A DNA stretch of 35,223 bases, taken from assembly GCA_910583695.1 (NCBI GenBank), contig CAJTZL010000027.1, positions 1 to 35,223 of the forward strand. Direction: 5' to 3'. The stretch is from an uncultured Oscillibacter sp. (GTDB taxonomy: Bacteria > Bacillota > Clostridia > Oscillospirales > Oscillospiraceae). How positions within the stretch are numbered: position 1 is the first letter of the stretch; each line of letters opens with the position of its first letter. The position numbers and the translations under genes are program-made. This document shows positions 28,908-35,223 of this stretch, piece by piece. The notes below the pieces were generated by a model. That model worked only from the letters and a program-made list of their open reading frames with translations, made no database searches and was not told the DNA's origin.

Positions 28908-29585
28908 ATGCGGGTGCTGGTAATCGAGGACGAGACCCGGCTGGCCGCCACGCTGCAGGACCTGCTGGAGCTGAACGGGTACACCGCCGACGTGCGCCAC
29001 GACGGCGAGTCCGGCCTGGACGACGCCCTGACGGGCATTTACGACGTGATCCTGCTGGATGTGATGCTGCCCAGGCTGGACGGCTTCACCGTCCTGCGCC
29101 GCCTCCGGGAGGCGGGGAGCGCCGTGCCGGTGCTGATGCTCACCGCCCGGTCGGAGGTCTCGGACAAGGTGGAGGGCCTGGACCGGGGGGCGGACTACTA
29201 TCTGACCAAGCCCTTCGACCCCAAGGAGCTGCTGGCCTGTATCCGGGCCCTGACCCGGCGGCAGCCGGAGCTGCGGAACCCGGATGCCCTGGAGTTCGGC
29301 GGGGTGAAGCTGGACAAGAGCAGCTTCACCCTCTCCTGCGGCCAGCGGTCCGTCCGCCTCAGCCGGAAGGAGTTCGACATCTGCGAGCTTTTGATGCTGA
29401 ACCGGAATCTGGTGCTGACCAAGGAATCGCTGCTGCTGAAAATCTGGGGCTACGAGTCCGATGCGGAGGACAACAATGTGGAGGTTTATATCTCCTTCCT
29501 GCGCAAAAAGCTGGCCCATCTCCACGCCGGGGTTCGTATCCGCACCATCCGCATGGTGGGCTACTGCCTGGAGGAGGGGGACTGA
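28908..29585 (+). CDS. OmpR/PhoB-family response regulator
   Basis: 225 aa. Seen: receiver domain at 1-115 with acidic pocket E7-D8, phosphorylation site D51 (LLDVMLP), T79 and K101 (LTKPFDP), then a winged-helix DNA-binding domain (about 130-223) with LSRKEFDICELLMLN and VEVYISFLRKKL, ending IRTIRMVGYCL. AAGGAGGTG overlaps the DUF4340 stop, so the genes are co-translated. Partner of the histidine kinase 100 nt downstream. Confidence 0.94.
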   Translation: MRVLVIEDETRLAATLQDLLELNGYTADVRHDGESGLDDALTGIYDVILLDVMLPRLDGFTVLRRLREAGSAVPVLMLTARSEVSDKVEGLDRGADYYLTKPFDPKELLACIRALTRRQPELRNPDALEFGGVKLDKSSFTLSCGQRSVRLSRKEFDICELLMLNRNLVLTKESLLLKIWGYESDAEDNNVEVYISFLRKKLAHLHAGVRIRTIRMVGYCLEEGD

Positions 29586-29671
29586 AACGTCCGTTTCGTC
29601 AACTGTGAGTTCCGCCCATCTTATCCACGGCCTTCTGGCGGTTTTACACAATTTCCACAAACTTATGCACA
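29584..29671 (+). promoter_or_regulatory. linker between regulator and kinase genes with DnaA-box-like 9-mers
   Basis: Palindrome GAAACG-TC-CGTTTC (29584-29597), then TTATCCACG (29621-29629), TTTTACACA (29642-29650), TTTCCACAA (29652-29660) and TTATGCACA (29663-29671). The last is a full match to the DnaA box consensus TTATNCACA; the others differ by one or more bases. Confidence 0.4.
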
Positions 29672-29686
29672 AGGGGTAAGAGTGGC

Positions 29687-30910
29687 ATGATTCGAAAGCT
29701 GCGGCTGAAATTTGTGGCGGTCTGCATGGCCATGGTTACGGCCGTGCTGGCGGCGGTCTGCTTCGCCATTTTCGCCGCCCTCCGGGGAAATGTGGCGGAC
29801 CTGAGCCGGGAGGTGCTCCACCGGGTCATCCAGGAGGAGGGGCGGCGGCCGGAGATCGGCGTGGAAATCGGCGGGGACAAGCTGCTGCTGCCCTATTTCA
29901 CCGTCAGCGTCTGGCCCGGCGGCGGAGGGACCTACGCCGCCTACGTCACCGGCGGCACCTACGCCGGGCTGGAGGACACGGCGGAGCTCACCGCCATTTT
30001 GGAGGACTGCCTGAGCCAGGAGTCCCCGGAGGGCGTGGTCCAGAGCTACAGCCTCCGCTACCTCCGGCGGGACAACGGGCTTTACCGGCGGCTGGCCTTT
30101 GTGGACATGTCCATGGAGCGGGCCATGCTCCGGGAGATGATGGGCTCCTATCTGCGCATCGCCCTGGCGGCCTTTTTGCTGCTGCTGGGGGTGTCGGCGG
30201 TGCTGGCCCGGTGGGCCACGGGCCCGGTGGAGCGGGCCTGGGGCCAGCAGAGGCAGTTCCTCTCCGACGCATCCCACGAGCTGAAGACGCCCCTGACGGT
30301 GATTTTGTCCAACGCGGAGCTCCTCTCCGCCCTGCCCCTGGAGGAGCGGCCCGCCCGGTGGACGGACAACATCCTCTCCGAGTCCCGGCAGATGAAAAAT
30401 CTGGTGGAGGAGATGCTGACCCTGGCCCGGGCGGACCACATGGCCCAGCCCGCCGTCCTGGCGGAGGTCTCCCTGTCCGAGCTGGCGGAGGACTGCGCCC
30501 TGGCCTTCGAGCCTGTTGCCTTTGAGGCGGGAAAGCCCCTGGAGTACCACGTGGCGGAGGGGGTTTTCGTCCTGGGGGACGGGGACAGGCTCCGGCGGCT
30601 GGTCTCCATTCTGCTGGACAACGCCGTGAAGTACGGGGCGGAGGGGGGAACCATCACCCTGGCTCTGGAGAAGACGGAGCGGCAGGCCCGGCTGACGGTG
30701 GCGAACCCCGGGGAGCCCATCCCGGCGGAGCAGCTCCGCCGGCTCTTTGAGCGGTTCTACCGGGCGGACGCCTCCCGGGGGGAGAAGAGCGGCTTCGGCC
30801 TGGGGCTGAGCATCGCCGCCGTGATTGCTCAGGAGCACAAGGGAAGCCTCCGGGCGGAGAGCGACGCGGCGTCCACCCGGTTTGCGTTCAGTGTGCCGCT
30901 GAAAAAATAG
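29687..30910 (+). CDS. sensor histidine kinase
   Basis: 407 aa. Seen: membrane span at about 9-31, an external domain of about 120 residues (36-150), second span at about 156-175, then the HisKA helix with phosphorylated H197 in FLSDASHELKTPLTVILSN, the N box ILLDNAVKYG and G box KSGFGLGLSIA. No clear HAMP domain between span 2 and H197, where only about 20 residues lie. AAGGGG precedes the ATG. Pairs with the response regulator upstream. The external sensor domain is not recognised. Confidence 0.93.
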   Translation: MIRKLRLKFVAVCMAMVTAVLAAVCFAIFAALRGNVADLSREVLHRVIQEEGRRPEIGVEIGGDKLLLPYFTVSVWPGGGGTYAAYVTGGTYAGLEDTAELTAILEDCLSQESPEGVVQSYSLRYLRRDNGLYRRLAFVDMSMERAMLREMMGSYLRIALAAFLLLLGVSAVLARWATGPVERAWGQQRQFLSDASHELKTPLTVILSNAELLSALPLEERPARWTDNILSESRQMKNLVEEMLTLARADHMAQPAVLAEVSLSELAEDCALAFEPVAFEAGKPLEYHVAEGVFVLGDGDRLRRLVSILLDNAVKYGAEGGTITLALEKTERQARLTVANPGEPIPAEQLRRLFERFYRADASRGEKSGFGLGLSIAAVIAQEHKGSLRAESDAASTRFAFSVPLKK

Positions 30911-30920
30911 GGCGGAAATG

Positions 30921-30950
30921 TCAAGAGTAAATGCGAAAAAAATATAAAAT
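30921..30950. other. probable left boundary of the inserted mobile segment
   Basis: Right after the kinase stop the sequence turns AT-rich, TGTCAAGAGTAAATGCG then A-rich, an end motif I associate with IS30-like elements of Clostridia. No matching inverted repeat is found upstream of the transposase start, so the boundary is tentative. Confidence 0.35.
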
Positions 30951-30962
30951 TTTTTGAGCGGG

Positions 30963-32006
30963 TCAAATCAGGGCGGCGACGCACTCCCTGAACAACATTT
31001 CAGACGTTTTCCACCCCAATATTTTACGCGGATAGTTGTTCATCCACTGTTCAGCCCGCGCAACCTCCGCGTCGGTCACGTTGCCGAAATCGGTTCCTTT
31101 TGGAAAGGGTCGCCGAATCATTTTGTTTTGACATTCATTTGACCCGCGTTCATAGGACGAATACGGGTGACAGAAATAAACCTTTGTCCGCTTCAAGGTC
31201 TTTCGGAGGGGGGACCGCTCCATCCGGTCCACGTCGGCGAATTCCCCGCCGTTGTCAAATGTGATCGTCTGAAAAATTTTTCTGAACAGAACCGGCCCGT
31301 ATTTCCGTTCGATACGGTCCAGCGCCTTTATCACGCTTTCCGCGGTTCTGTCCTTTATCCGCATAATGATTTCTTCGCGGGTCAACCGCTCTGTTAAGAC
31401 GAACAGGGCCTTTGACCCGTCCTTTTTGCTGTAAACCGTGTCCCCCTCCCAATGTCCGAACGTTTCGCGCGCGTCAACCTCCGCCGGGCGCTTTTCGATA
31501 CTCTCCCCCCGCGGCGGTCGCTTCATGGTCTTAACTTTTTTATAGGGCCGTTTTCTTTTCGGCTTTTCCGGCAAGTCCGTATTCGTCAGGAAGCGGAAAA
31601 CGCCCTTTGTTATGTAGCTGTAAAATGTGCTTACGCAAATAGAGGTTGAAAACGTCTTGCCCTCCAGCTTGATCGACGCAAGAGCGGCGGCGGGGGAATA
31701 TCCGTCCTCCAGCACCTTCTTTTCCAGAAAATCCGCAAGTTCACGGTCGTTCCCGATTTTCAGATCAGCGCCCTTTTTTCGTAAATTCTCCTGATACTTC
31801 CGTTCCGCTTCGTCCGGGTTATACCGTTCTTCTTCCGTCCAGTCCGAATTGCGGTGAATCATGCGGGCGCGTTTGATCTCCCGGTAAATGGTGGAAACGT
31901 GAACGTGAAGTTTTTCCGCTATCTCTTTCGGCTTCTTTCCGTCCAGCAAAGCGTCCTCCAGCCTGTATCTGTCTGTCTTTGTCAGGTGACTAAAGCAATG
32001 TCCCAT
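30963..32006 (-). CDS. IS30-family transposase
   Basis: 347 aa. Seen: N-terminal helix-turn-helix with LTKTDRYRLEDALLDG and KEIAEKLHVHVSTIYREIKR (cited in parts; about 28-46), and a DDE catalytic core with D189 in GHWEGDTV, D251 in TFDNGGEF and E291 in SYERGSNECQN, all intact. The start at 32006 follows GGAGGG 8 nt upstream. Its promoter (TTGCGT-17-TATACT, 32101-32106 and 32078-32083) is overlapped by the 16-bp operator shared with other promoters of this region, which is unusual for a simple insertion sequence. The leader has a hairpin with CCGCCC/GGGCGG. Confidence 0.92.
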   Translation of the reverse strand: MGHCFSHLTKTDRYRLEDALLDGKKPKEIAEKLHVHVSTIYREIKRARMIHRNSDWTEEERYNPDEAERKYQENLRKKGADLKIGNDRELADFLEKKVLEDGYSPAAALASIKLEGKTFSTSICVSTFYSYITKGVFRFLTNTDLPEKPKRKRPYKKVKTMKRPPRGESIEKRPAEVDARETFGHWEGDTVYSKKDGSKALFVLTERLTREEIIMRIKDRTAESVIKALDRIERKYGPVLFRKIFQTITFDNGGEFADVDRMERSPLRKTLKRTKVYFCHPYSSYERGSNECQNKMIRRPFPKGTDFGNVTDAEVARAEQWMNNYPRKILGWKTSEMLFRECVAALI

Positions 32007-32077
32007 GATATACCCTCCGAATCCGAAAACCGCCCCGCCGCAAGGCAAGGGCGGATTCTTGCTTTTTCGACACGGAA

Positions 32078-32110
32078 AGTATAACATTTCGTTCATACTC
32101 ACGCAAGTAT
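32078..32110 (-). promoter_or_regulatory. transposase promoter with shared 16-bp operator (copy 1)
   Basis: ATACTCACGCAAGTAT at 32095-32110 covers the -35 TTGCGT of the minus-strand promoter whose -10 TATACT is at 32078-32083. Confidence 0.75.
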
Positions 32111-32119
32111 AAATTCTGA

Positions 32120-32362
32120 TTATTCGCGCATTAGTAGCCATTCGACGGAAACGCCCAGCACGTCCGAAAGAACCGAAAGTTCGTAATCAGTCACAAACCG
32201 CGTTCCTATTTCGATTCTTGAAACGCTGTCCCGCTCCATGGTAACCCCCGCCACTTGCAGACGGGCGGCAAGGTCCGCTTGCGTGATATTCAGCCGGGCG
32301 CGTGCTTCTTTCACCCGGTTTCCGCAAAGATTCTTCCGCCCGTTGTAATCGTAAATTTTCAT
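32120..32362 (-). CDS. XRE/Cro-CI helix-turn-helix repressor of the mobile segment
   Basis: 80 aa. Seen: GNRVKEARARLNITQADLAA (about 14-33) as helices 1-2, then DSVSRIEIGTRFVTDYEL and VLGVSVEWLL, the normal Xre layout. Transcribed toward the transposase gene, ending 114 nt before its start with operator copy 1 between. Upstream, three related sites flank the divergent lipoprotein promoter. It is a candidate regulator for either site family. GGAGGAAC precedes the ATG. Confidence 0.87.
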   Translation of the reverse strand: MKIYDYNGRKNLCGNRVKEARARLNITQADLAARLQVAGVTMERDSVSRIEIGTRFVTDYELSVLSDVLGVSVEWLLMRE

Positions 32363-32379
32363 TTGTTGTTCCTCCGACG

Positions 32380-32446
32380 TGTGTTAAAGTTCAGATTTAT
32401 GCTTGACATTAGCACACGTTCCAGCAATAATTGTGTTAAAGGTCAG
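32380..32446. promoter_or_regulatory. divergent promoter region with repeated operators
   Basis: TGTGTTAAAGTTCAG (32380-32394) recurs as TGTGTTAAAGGTCAG (32432-32446), and a partial inverted copy TTAGCACACG lies between (32409-32418). They bracket the plus-strand promoter TTGACA (32403-32408), 17-bp spacer, AATAAT (32426-32431). Likely binding sites of the XRE protein. Confidence 0.6.
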
Positions 32447-32532
32447 AACGCCAGCGGTTCCCGCGCGGTCCGGCCCTTAAAAAAACAAAAGTCCGCCCGC
32501 TGAACGTGGGCGGCGGAACGGAGGATTTCAAC

Positions 32533-33243
32533 ATGAAGCGGTTTCTTTTCCTTTTCCTTGCGGCTGGGCTGGTTTTGTCCCTTGCCGCGTGCGGCGCGGT
32601 GGTGGACTACGACACCCCAAAATCAGAAGAATTGTCCGCCGCATACGATTTTTACCGGGATTCTCAATCTTCCCTTGCTTCCGGTATGGCAATCACCCCC
32701 GAACAGGCCGACGACGTTTTTCTTGTCCTTGTTTCCTGCGGCATGGACAGCAAGGTTTCCGGCGTTACCCGCAAGCAGGGCGACGACGGGCATTGCACCA
32801 TTTCCAGCGGTTTCAGCACATACGACGTATATTACACGAACGGCGTTGTTGACCGCGTGGACAAGGGCGGCGAAACGCTGTACCCGGCCCCCGCCGCTCC
32901 CGCCGACGACAACCCCTTGACCGCCTGTACCCTGATCGTGAAAGACGTTGAAAGCGGGACCGGCGAAAAGATCGGCGAATATGCGTTTATTGAAATCAGC
33001 AAAGGCCAGCTTGAAGCTGTCACGGCGGAACAGTATAAAGATTTTGCCGAAACCGTCGTAAAGGACAGCGGCTATAACTGGGTGGCGATTATCTGCGACG
33101 ACGGGACCGGAATTTGCTTCCCCGGCTCTATGTACTATGTCGCCCAATACGGGAAGCAGGACATGGACGGCGGTATTCTGGAAGTCGCCGGGACGATCAC
33201 GCTTGACGAAAACGGCGGCTATACCTATGAACCGGGCGAATGA
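32533..33243 (+). CDS. putative lipoprotein carried on the mobile segment
   Basis: 236 aa. Seen: signal peptide FLFLFLAAGLVLSL with lipobox LAAC (Cys20), then an external domain of about 215 residues including EQADDVFLVLVSCGMDSKVSGV and a DUF-like middle with GDDGHCTISSGFSTYDVYY. No named family recognised. ACGGAGGA is about 9 nt before the ATG. Divergent from the XRE gene; ends in a strong terminator. Lipoproteins on such elements often protect against re-infection or act on the surface, but nothing here proves that. Confidence 0.78.
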   Translation: MKRFLFLFLAAGLVLSLAACGAVVDYDTPKSEELSAAYDFYRDSQSSLASGMAITPEQADDVFLVLVSCGMDSKVSGVTRKQGDDGHCTISSGFSTYDVYYTNGVVDRVDKGGETLYPAPAAPADDNPLTACTLIVKDVESGTGEKIGEYAFIEISKGQLEAVTAEQYKDFAETVVKDSGYNWVAIICDDGTGICFPGSMYYVAQYGKQDMDGGILEVAGTITLDENGGYTYEPGE

Positions 33244-33258
33244 TCTTACATACAGCAA

Positions 33259-33290
33259 AAGCGGCGGGCATTGCGCCCGCCGCTTCTCTT
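33259..33290. terminator. intrinsic terminator after the element lipoprotein
   Basis: 11-bp stem AAGCGGCGGGC/GCCCGCCGCTT, ATTGC loop, then CTCTTTT; between convergent genes. Confidence 0.85.
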
Positions 33291-33575
33291 TTACGTTTCA
33301 AACGCCCGCCCGATGATAAACCGGGCGTATATGTCCGCTATGTCCTCCAGCGATTCCACGCGGGAAAAATCCTGTCCGGCGCACGTCGCTTCGTAAATGG
33401 TCCCATAGAACGCGGCCCGCTTCCTTGCCGGTTGCGCTTCTATGATCGCCCGGACCCGCTCGAATGTGTCGGCCCCCATGACCGCTTGAAGCCGCGTCCG
33501 TTCTTCGTCCAGTTCCGCCGCGTCCTTGACCGCTTCCACGAAAACCGGGTGAAAGGTCACTTTGCATTCGTTCAC
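33291..33575 (-). CDS. 94-aa protein of unknown function, coupled to the RHH-like gene
   Basis: Seen: starts VNECKVTFHPVFVEAVKDAA (GTG start), mostly helical and charged, with TFERVRAIIEAQPARKRAAF and a C-terminal ESLEDIADIYARFIIGRAF. The GTG overlaps the stop of the upstream gene (GTGA), a sign of translational coupling; a TTG five codons upstream is less likely. Position and size would fit the second gene of a regulator or toxin-antitoxin pair, but no toxin motif is seen. Confidence 0.65.
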   Translation of the reverse strand: MNECKVTFHPVFVEAVKDAAELDEERTRLQAVMGADTFERVRAIIEAQPARKRAAFYGTIYEATCAGQDFSRVESLEDIADIYARFIIGRAFET

Positions 33576-33781
33576 GCCTGTTCCCCCCAATTTTCCCCGA
33601 TTCCCGCCGCCGCGTCAAGCGTCTTTTCCAGCCACTCATTCAAAGACATTCCCGCCGCCTGCGCCGCCGCAAGGTAAATTTCCTTTTTCCCTTTTTTTAC
33701 ATACGGGTAAAGTCTGTCGTAATTCTCTGCGTTCCACTTGTTTTTTGCGCGGGTGTTGCTTGCGTACTTCTTTTTTTCCAT
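33572..33781 (-). CDS. small ribbon-helix-helix-like DNA-binding protein
   Basis: 69 aa. Seen: basic start MEKKKYASNTRAKNKWNAEN, a short strand LYPYVKKGKKE, then helices YLAAAQAAGMSLNEWLEKTLDAA, the Arc/HicB-antitoxin-like arrangement common on Firmicutes mobile elements. AAAGGAGGGG precedes the ATG. Its promoter (TTGCGT-17-TATAAT) is covered by operator copy 2, so it may repress itself and the transposase. Overlaps the next gene by 4 nt. Confidence 0.75.
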   Translation of the reverse strand: MEKKKYASNTRAKNKWNAENYDRLYPYVKKGKKEIYLAAAQAAGMSLNEWLEKTLDAAAGIGENWGEQA

Positions 33782-33811
33782 TCCCGGCCCCTCCTTTCGG
33801 GTTGCTTCTTG

Positions 33812-33844
33812 ATTATAGCACCTTTTCAATACTCACGCAAGTAT
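33812..33844 (-). promoter_or_regulatory. promoter of the RHH-like operon with shared operator (copy 2)
   Basis: ATACTCACGCAAGTAT (33829-33844) is identical to copy 1 and again covers the -35 TTGCGT (33835-33840); -10 TATAAT at 33812-33817, spacer 17 bp, minus strand. Confidence 0.78.
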
Positions 33845-33857
33845 GAAATTCTGCACA

Positions 33858-33920
33858 ATCTCACGTGAGTATTTTTGTGCAATTTTCCCCGTTGACTTTT
33901 CATACTCACGTGAGTATAAT
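33858..33920 (+). promoter_or_regulatory. plus-strand promoter with perfect palindromic operator (copies 3 and 4)
   Basis: CTCACGTGAG (33860-33869) is a partial copy. ATACTCACGTGAGTAT (33902-33917), a perfect 16-bp palindrome, fills the 17-bp spacer between TTGACT (33892-33897) and TATAAT (33915-33920). Confidence 0.75.
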
Positions 33921-34066
33921 AATAATCAGAAAGAGGGAAACACAAGCCGCCCGGTTGCCGGGGCGTAAAGTTCGGCAACGGCCAACCTTACGGGCCGACA
34001 CGAAAAGGGGGCCGACACGGTACAAAGTAACTTCAACATTTCGTTTAATATATGGAGGTAGTCAAA
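33921..34066 (+). other. structured leader of the broken small element gene
   Basis: About 140 nt with TTGCCG/CGGCAA pairing (around 33955-33986), a direct repeat GGCCGACACG (around 33995-34018) and GGAGG 7 nt before the ATG at 34067. The length and folding suggest a regulatory leader; nothing more can be said. Confidence 0.4.
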
Positions 34067-35223
34067 ATGAAAAAGTTTGAAATCGGCAAGGAATATTTCG
34101 ATACCAGCGCCTGTGCGGGGGTTTCTTCCGTCATGTCATAGGTGATATACGGCAAGCGTCCGTGTTTCGTCCACTTGCGCCCGTTCATACCGGCAATTTT
34201 CCCTATATTCAGGCACGCCGTCACTTGAACGCGGTTCAGGAAAGCGGGCGAACATTCAATGACCTTTCCGCCGCCGATGTAAACGCCGATATGACCGGAA
34301 AGCCAGACAGCTTCCCCGGGAATGATCTTCCCGAAATCGGTTGAAACGTCCTTGCAAACCCGAATCATACTGTCGGCCCCAATATCGGGAACGCCGTTCG
34401 ACGTGTACTTTGCGCCGCCGTAGGTTTTGGACGCGTCGCCGGTCCATCCCCAAAGAATCCCCTTGATTAAGCAAACGCAATCGAACCCGAAAACAGGCGG
34501 TTTCTTGTTTGCCGCGGCGCGAATCATTGCGGTTCTGTCCGCCTTTTTGTTGTAACTGTGGTTTCCGCAATACCGGGACACGTTCGCGCCGGTCAGGGGC
34601 GCACCAAAGCACCCCATAACGTACAGGGTCGCGTGATTGTTCACAACGTCCTGCAATTTCTTAATGAATTCAGAAGCGTTCATTTTCCCCGTTCCTTTCC
34701 CGTCTGCGGGGCTTCCTGCCCCGCCCGTATCATTTGACCCGCCGGACGCTCCGGGCCGTCCTGCGGGCGCTGTGGCGCTCCCTGCGCCGTCGTAGGCGGT
34801 CAAGCTGTAATTCTCGACAATCTGAATCAGCTTGTCCGCGTATTGCGGGTCTGTGGCGTACCCTGCCGCCTTGATCGCCCGGCAAGCGGCTTTATAGTCC
34901 CGTTCTCCGATAACGGCTTTATACCGGGCCGCACTGGTCAGCAAGGCCGAATGATCGGCGACGCTCTCCGCCCAGCTGTCATAGGCGCGGAAAAGCGCCG
35001 TAATCGTGGTAAAGGTCGCGCCGTCGTAACATTCCTGTGTCTGTGCGCTGTAAACCTTTCCTTTCCAGCTTTTCCCTGCCTTGATTCCGAAAAGGGCGTT
35101 TGCCTTGACGGTCAGGCCGGATTTTCCCCATCCGCTTTCAAGAATCGCCTGTGCGATTGTCAGCGACGCAATCTTGATCGGAATAATCACGTCGTCGGAA
35201 GCGACAAGGGCGTTGATCGTGGA
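34045..35223 (-). CDS. phage-type lysin (glucosaminidase + NlpC/P60-like), chimeric at both ends, 5' beyond window
   Basis: Cell-wall hydrolase. Seen: glucosaminidase (GH73) domain beginning ASLTIAQAILESGWGKSGL with the catalytic Glu in ILESGWG, a Gly/Ser/Pro linker, then a cysteine peptidase-like domain with FGFDCVCLIKG and SGHIGVYIGGG, giving the Cys and His of NlpC/P60/CHAP enzymes. Odd: the residues before ASLT, read to the window edge (STINALVASDDVIIPIKI), look like the middle of a ParA ATPase and not a lysin start. The last 20 or so residues come from antisense reading through the truncated small gene. The lysin core (about 34114-35169) therefore sits between two foreign partners. Confidence 0.75.
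   Translation of the reverse strand, partial: STINALVASDDVIIPIKIASLTIAQAILESGWGKSGLTVKANALFGIKAGKSWKGKVYSAQTQECYDGATFTTITALFRAYDSWAESVADHSALLTSAARYKAVIGERDYKAACRAIKAAGYATDPQYADKLIQIVENYSLTAYDGAGSATAPAGRPGASGGSNDTGGAGSPADGKGTGKMNASEFIKKLQDVVNNHATLYVMGCFGAPLTGANVSRYCGNHSYNKKADRTAMIRAAANKKPPVFGFDCVCLIKGILWGWTGDASKTYGGAKYTSNGVPDIGADSMIRVCKDVSTDFGKIIPGEAVWLSGHIGVYIGGGKVIECSPAFLNRVQVTACLNIGKIAGMNGRKWTKHGRLPYITYDMTEETPAQALVSKYSLPISNFFILTTSIY
34067..34141 (+). pseudogene. truncated small element gene (starts MKKFEIGKEY)
   Basis: Has an operator-controlled promoter, a long leader and a good ribosome site, but the reading frame ends after 24 codons. The first 16 codons (MKKFEIGKEYFDTSAC) resemble a family of small proteins on Firmicutes conjugative elements that are normally 60-90 aa. 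After about 34113 the sequence is the antisense of a lysin gene. So the gene was cut by recombination here, or the join is an assembly error. Confidence 0.55.

Noticed and set aside
1..35223. tRNA, rRNA, tmRNA, RNase P RNA and CRISPR arrays
   Set aside because: Looked for characteristic conserved stretches and regularly spaced repeats; none were recognised by eye. A covariance-model scan would be more sensitive.

Overview
The window is high-GC Firmicutes DNA, most likely from an anaerobic gut member of the Oscillospiraceae (Clostridium cluster IV, Flavonifractor/Oscillibacter-like). The placement is inferred from gene content: Jag/KhpB, Mini-RNase III, RqcH/NFACT, HxlR and QueT point to Firmicutes. 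A rubredoxin next to a reverse rubrerythrin and a monomeric [FeFe] hydrogenase point to a strict anaerobe. Strong TTGNNN-17-TATAMT promoters and GGAGG ribosome sites occur throughout. No rRNA, tRNA or CRISPR array was recognised.

Layout: 0-6.2 kb holds a truncated dicarboxylate/amino-acid symporter gene, a flavodoxin-like reductase facing an HxlR regulator, an aldo/keto reductase with a ferredoxin tail, pfkA, a lipoprotein overlapping a ModE-type regulator, and a 17-cysteine small protein. 6.3-11.9 kb holds pcrA, divergent from the cluster rpmH-rnpA-yidD-yidC-jag. This cluster normally lies beside oriC/dnaA, but dnaA is not here. 11.9-12.9 kb is non-coding in the ordinary sense but dense in signals. 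13.0-16.2 kb is a minus-strand run rsmA, a 57-aa membrane protein, mrnC and rqcH. 16.2-22.8 kb holds a lipoprotein, a chloramphenicol-acetyltransferase-like enzyme, an ECF sigma/anti-sigma pair, a nitroreductase, queT and a LacI regulator. 22.8-30.9 kb holds an XRE regulator with a divergent membrane protein, rubredoxin-rubrerythrin, the hydrogenase, and a DUF4340-response regulator-histidine kinase operon.

From about 30.92 kb to the right edge the sequence style changes and the content is mobile: an IS30-family transposase, an XRE repressor, a lipoprotein, a ribbon-helix-helix-like protein with a coupled partner, and a phage-type lysin. An identical 16-bp near-palindrome sits on the -35 box of two promoters here, and a perfect palindromic version fills the spacer of a third. 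The lysin gene is joined abruptly at one end to a ParA-like coding fragment and at the other to a broken small element gene.

The most interesting locus is at 12.53-12.80 kb. A 28-aa single-membrane-span peptide with a near-perfect Shine-Dalgarno on the minus strand faces a promoter for a short plus-strand RNA. That RNA carries a 27-nt stretch (24 identical positions, 16 contiguous) complementary to the peptide's ribosome site and start codon, displayed on a hairpin loop. The two genes converge on one bidirectional terminator. This is the architecture of the Fst/par type I toxin-antitoxin family, here chromosomal and in an unannotated gap.
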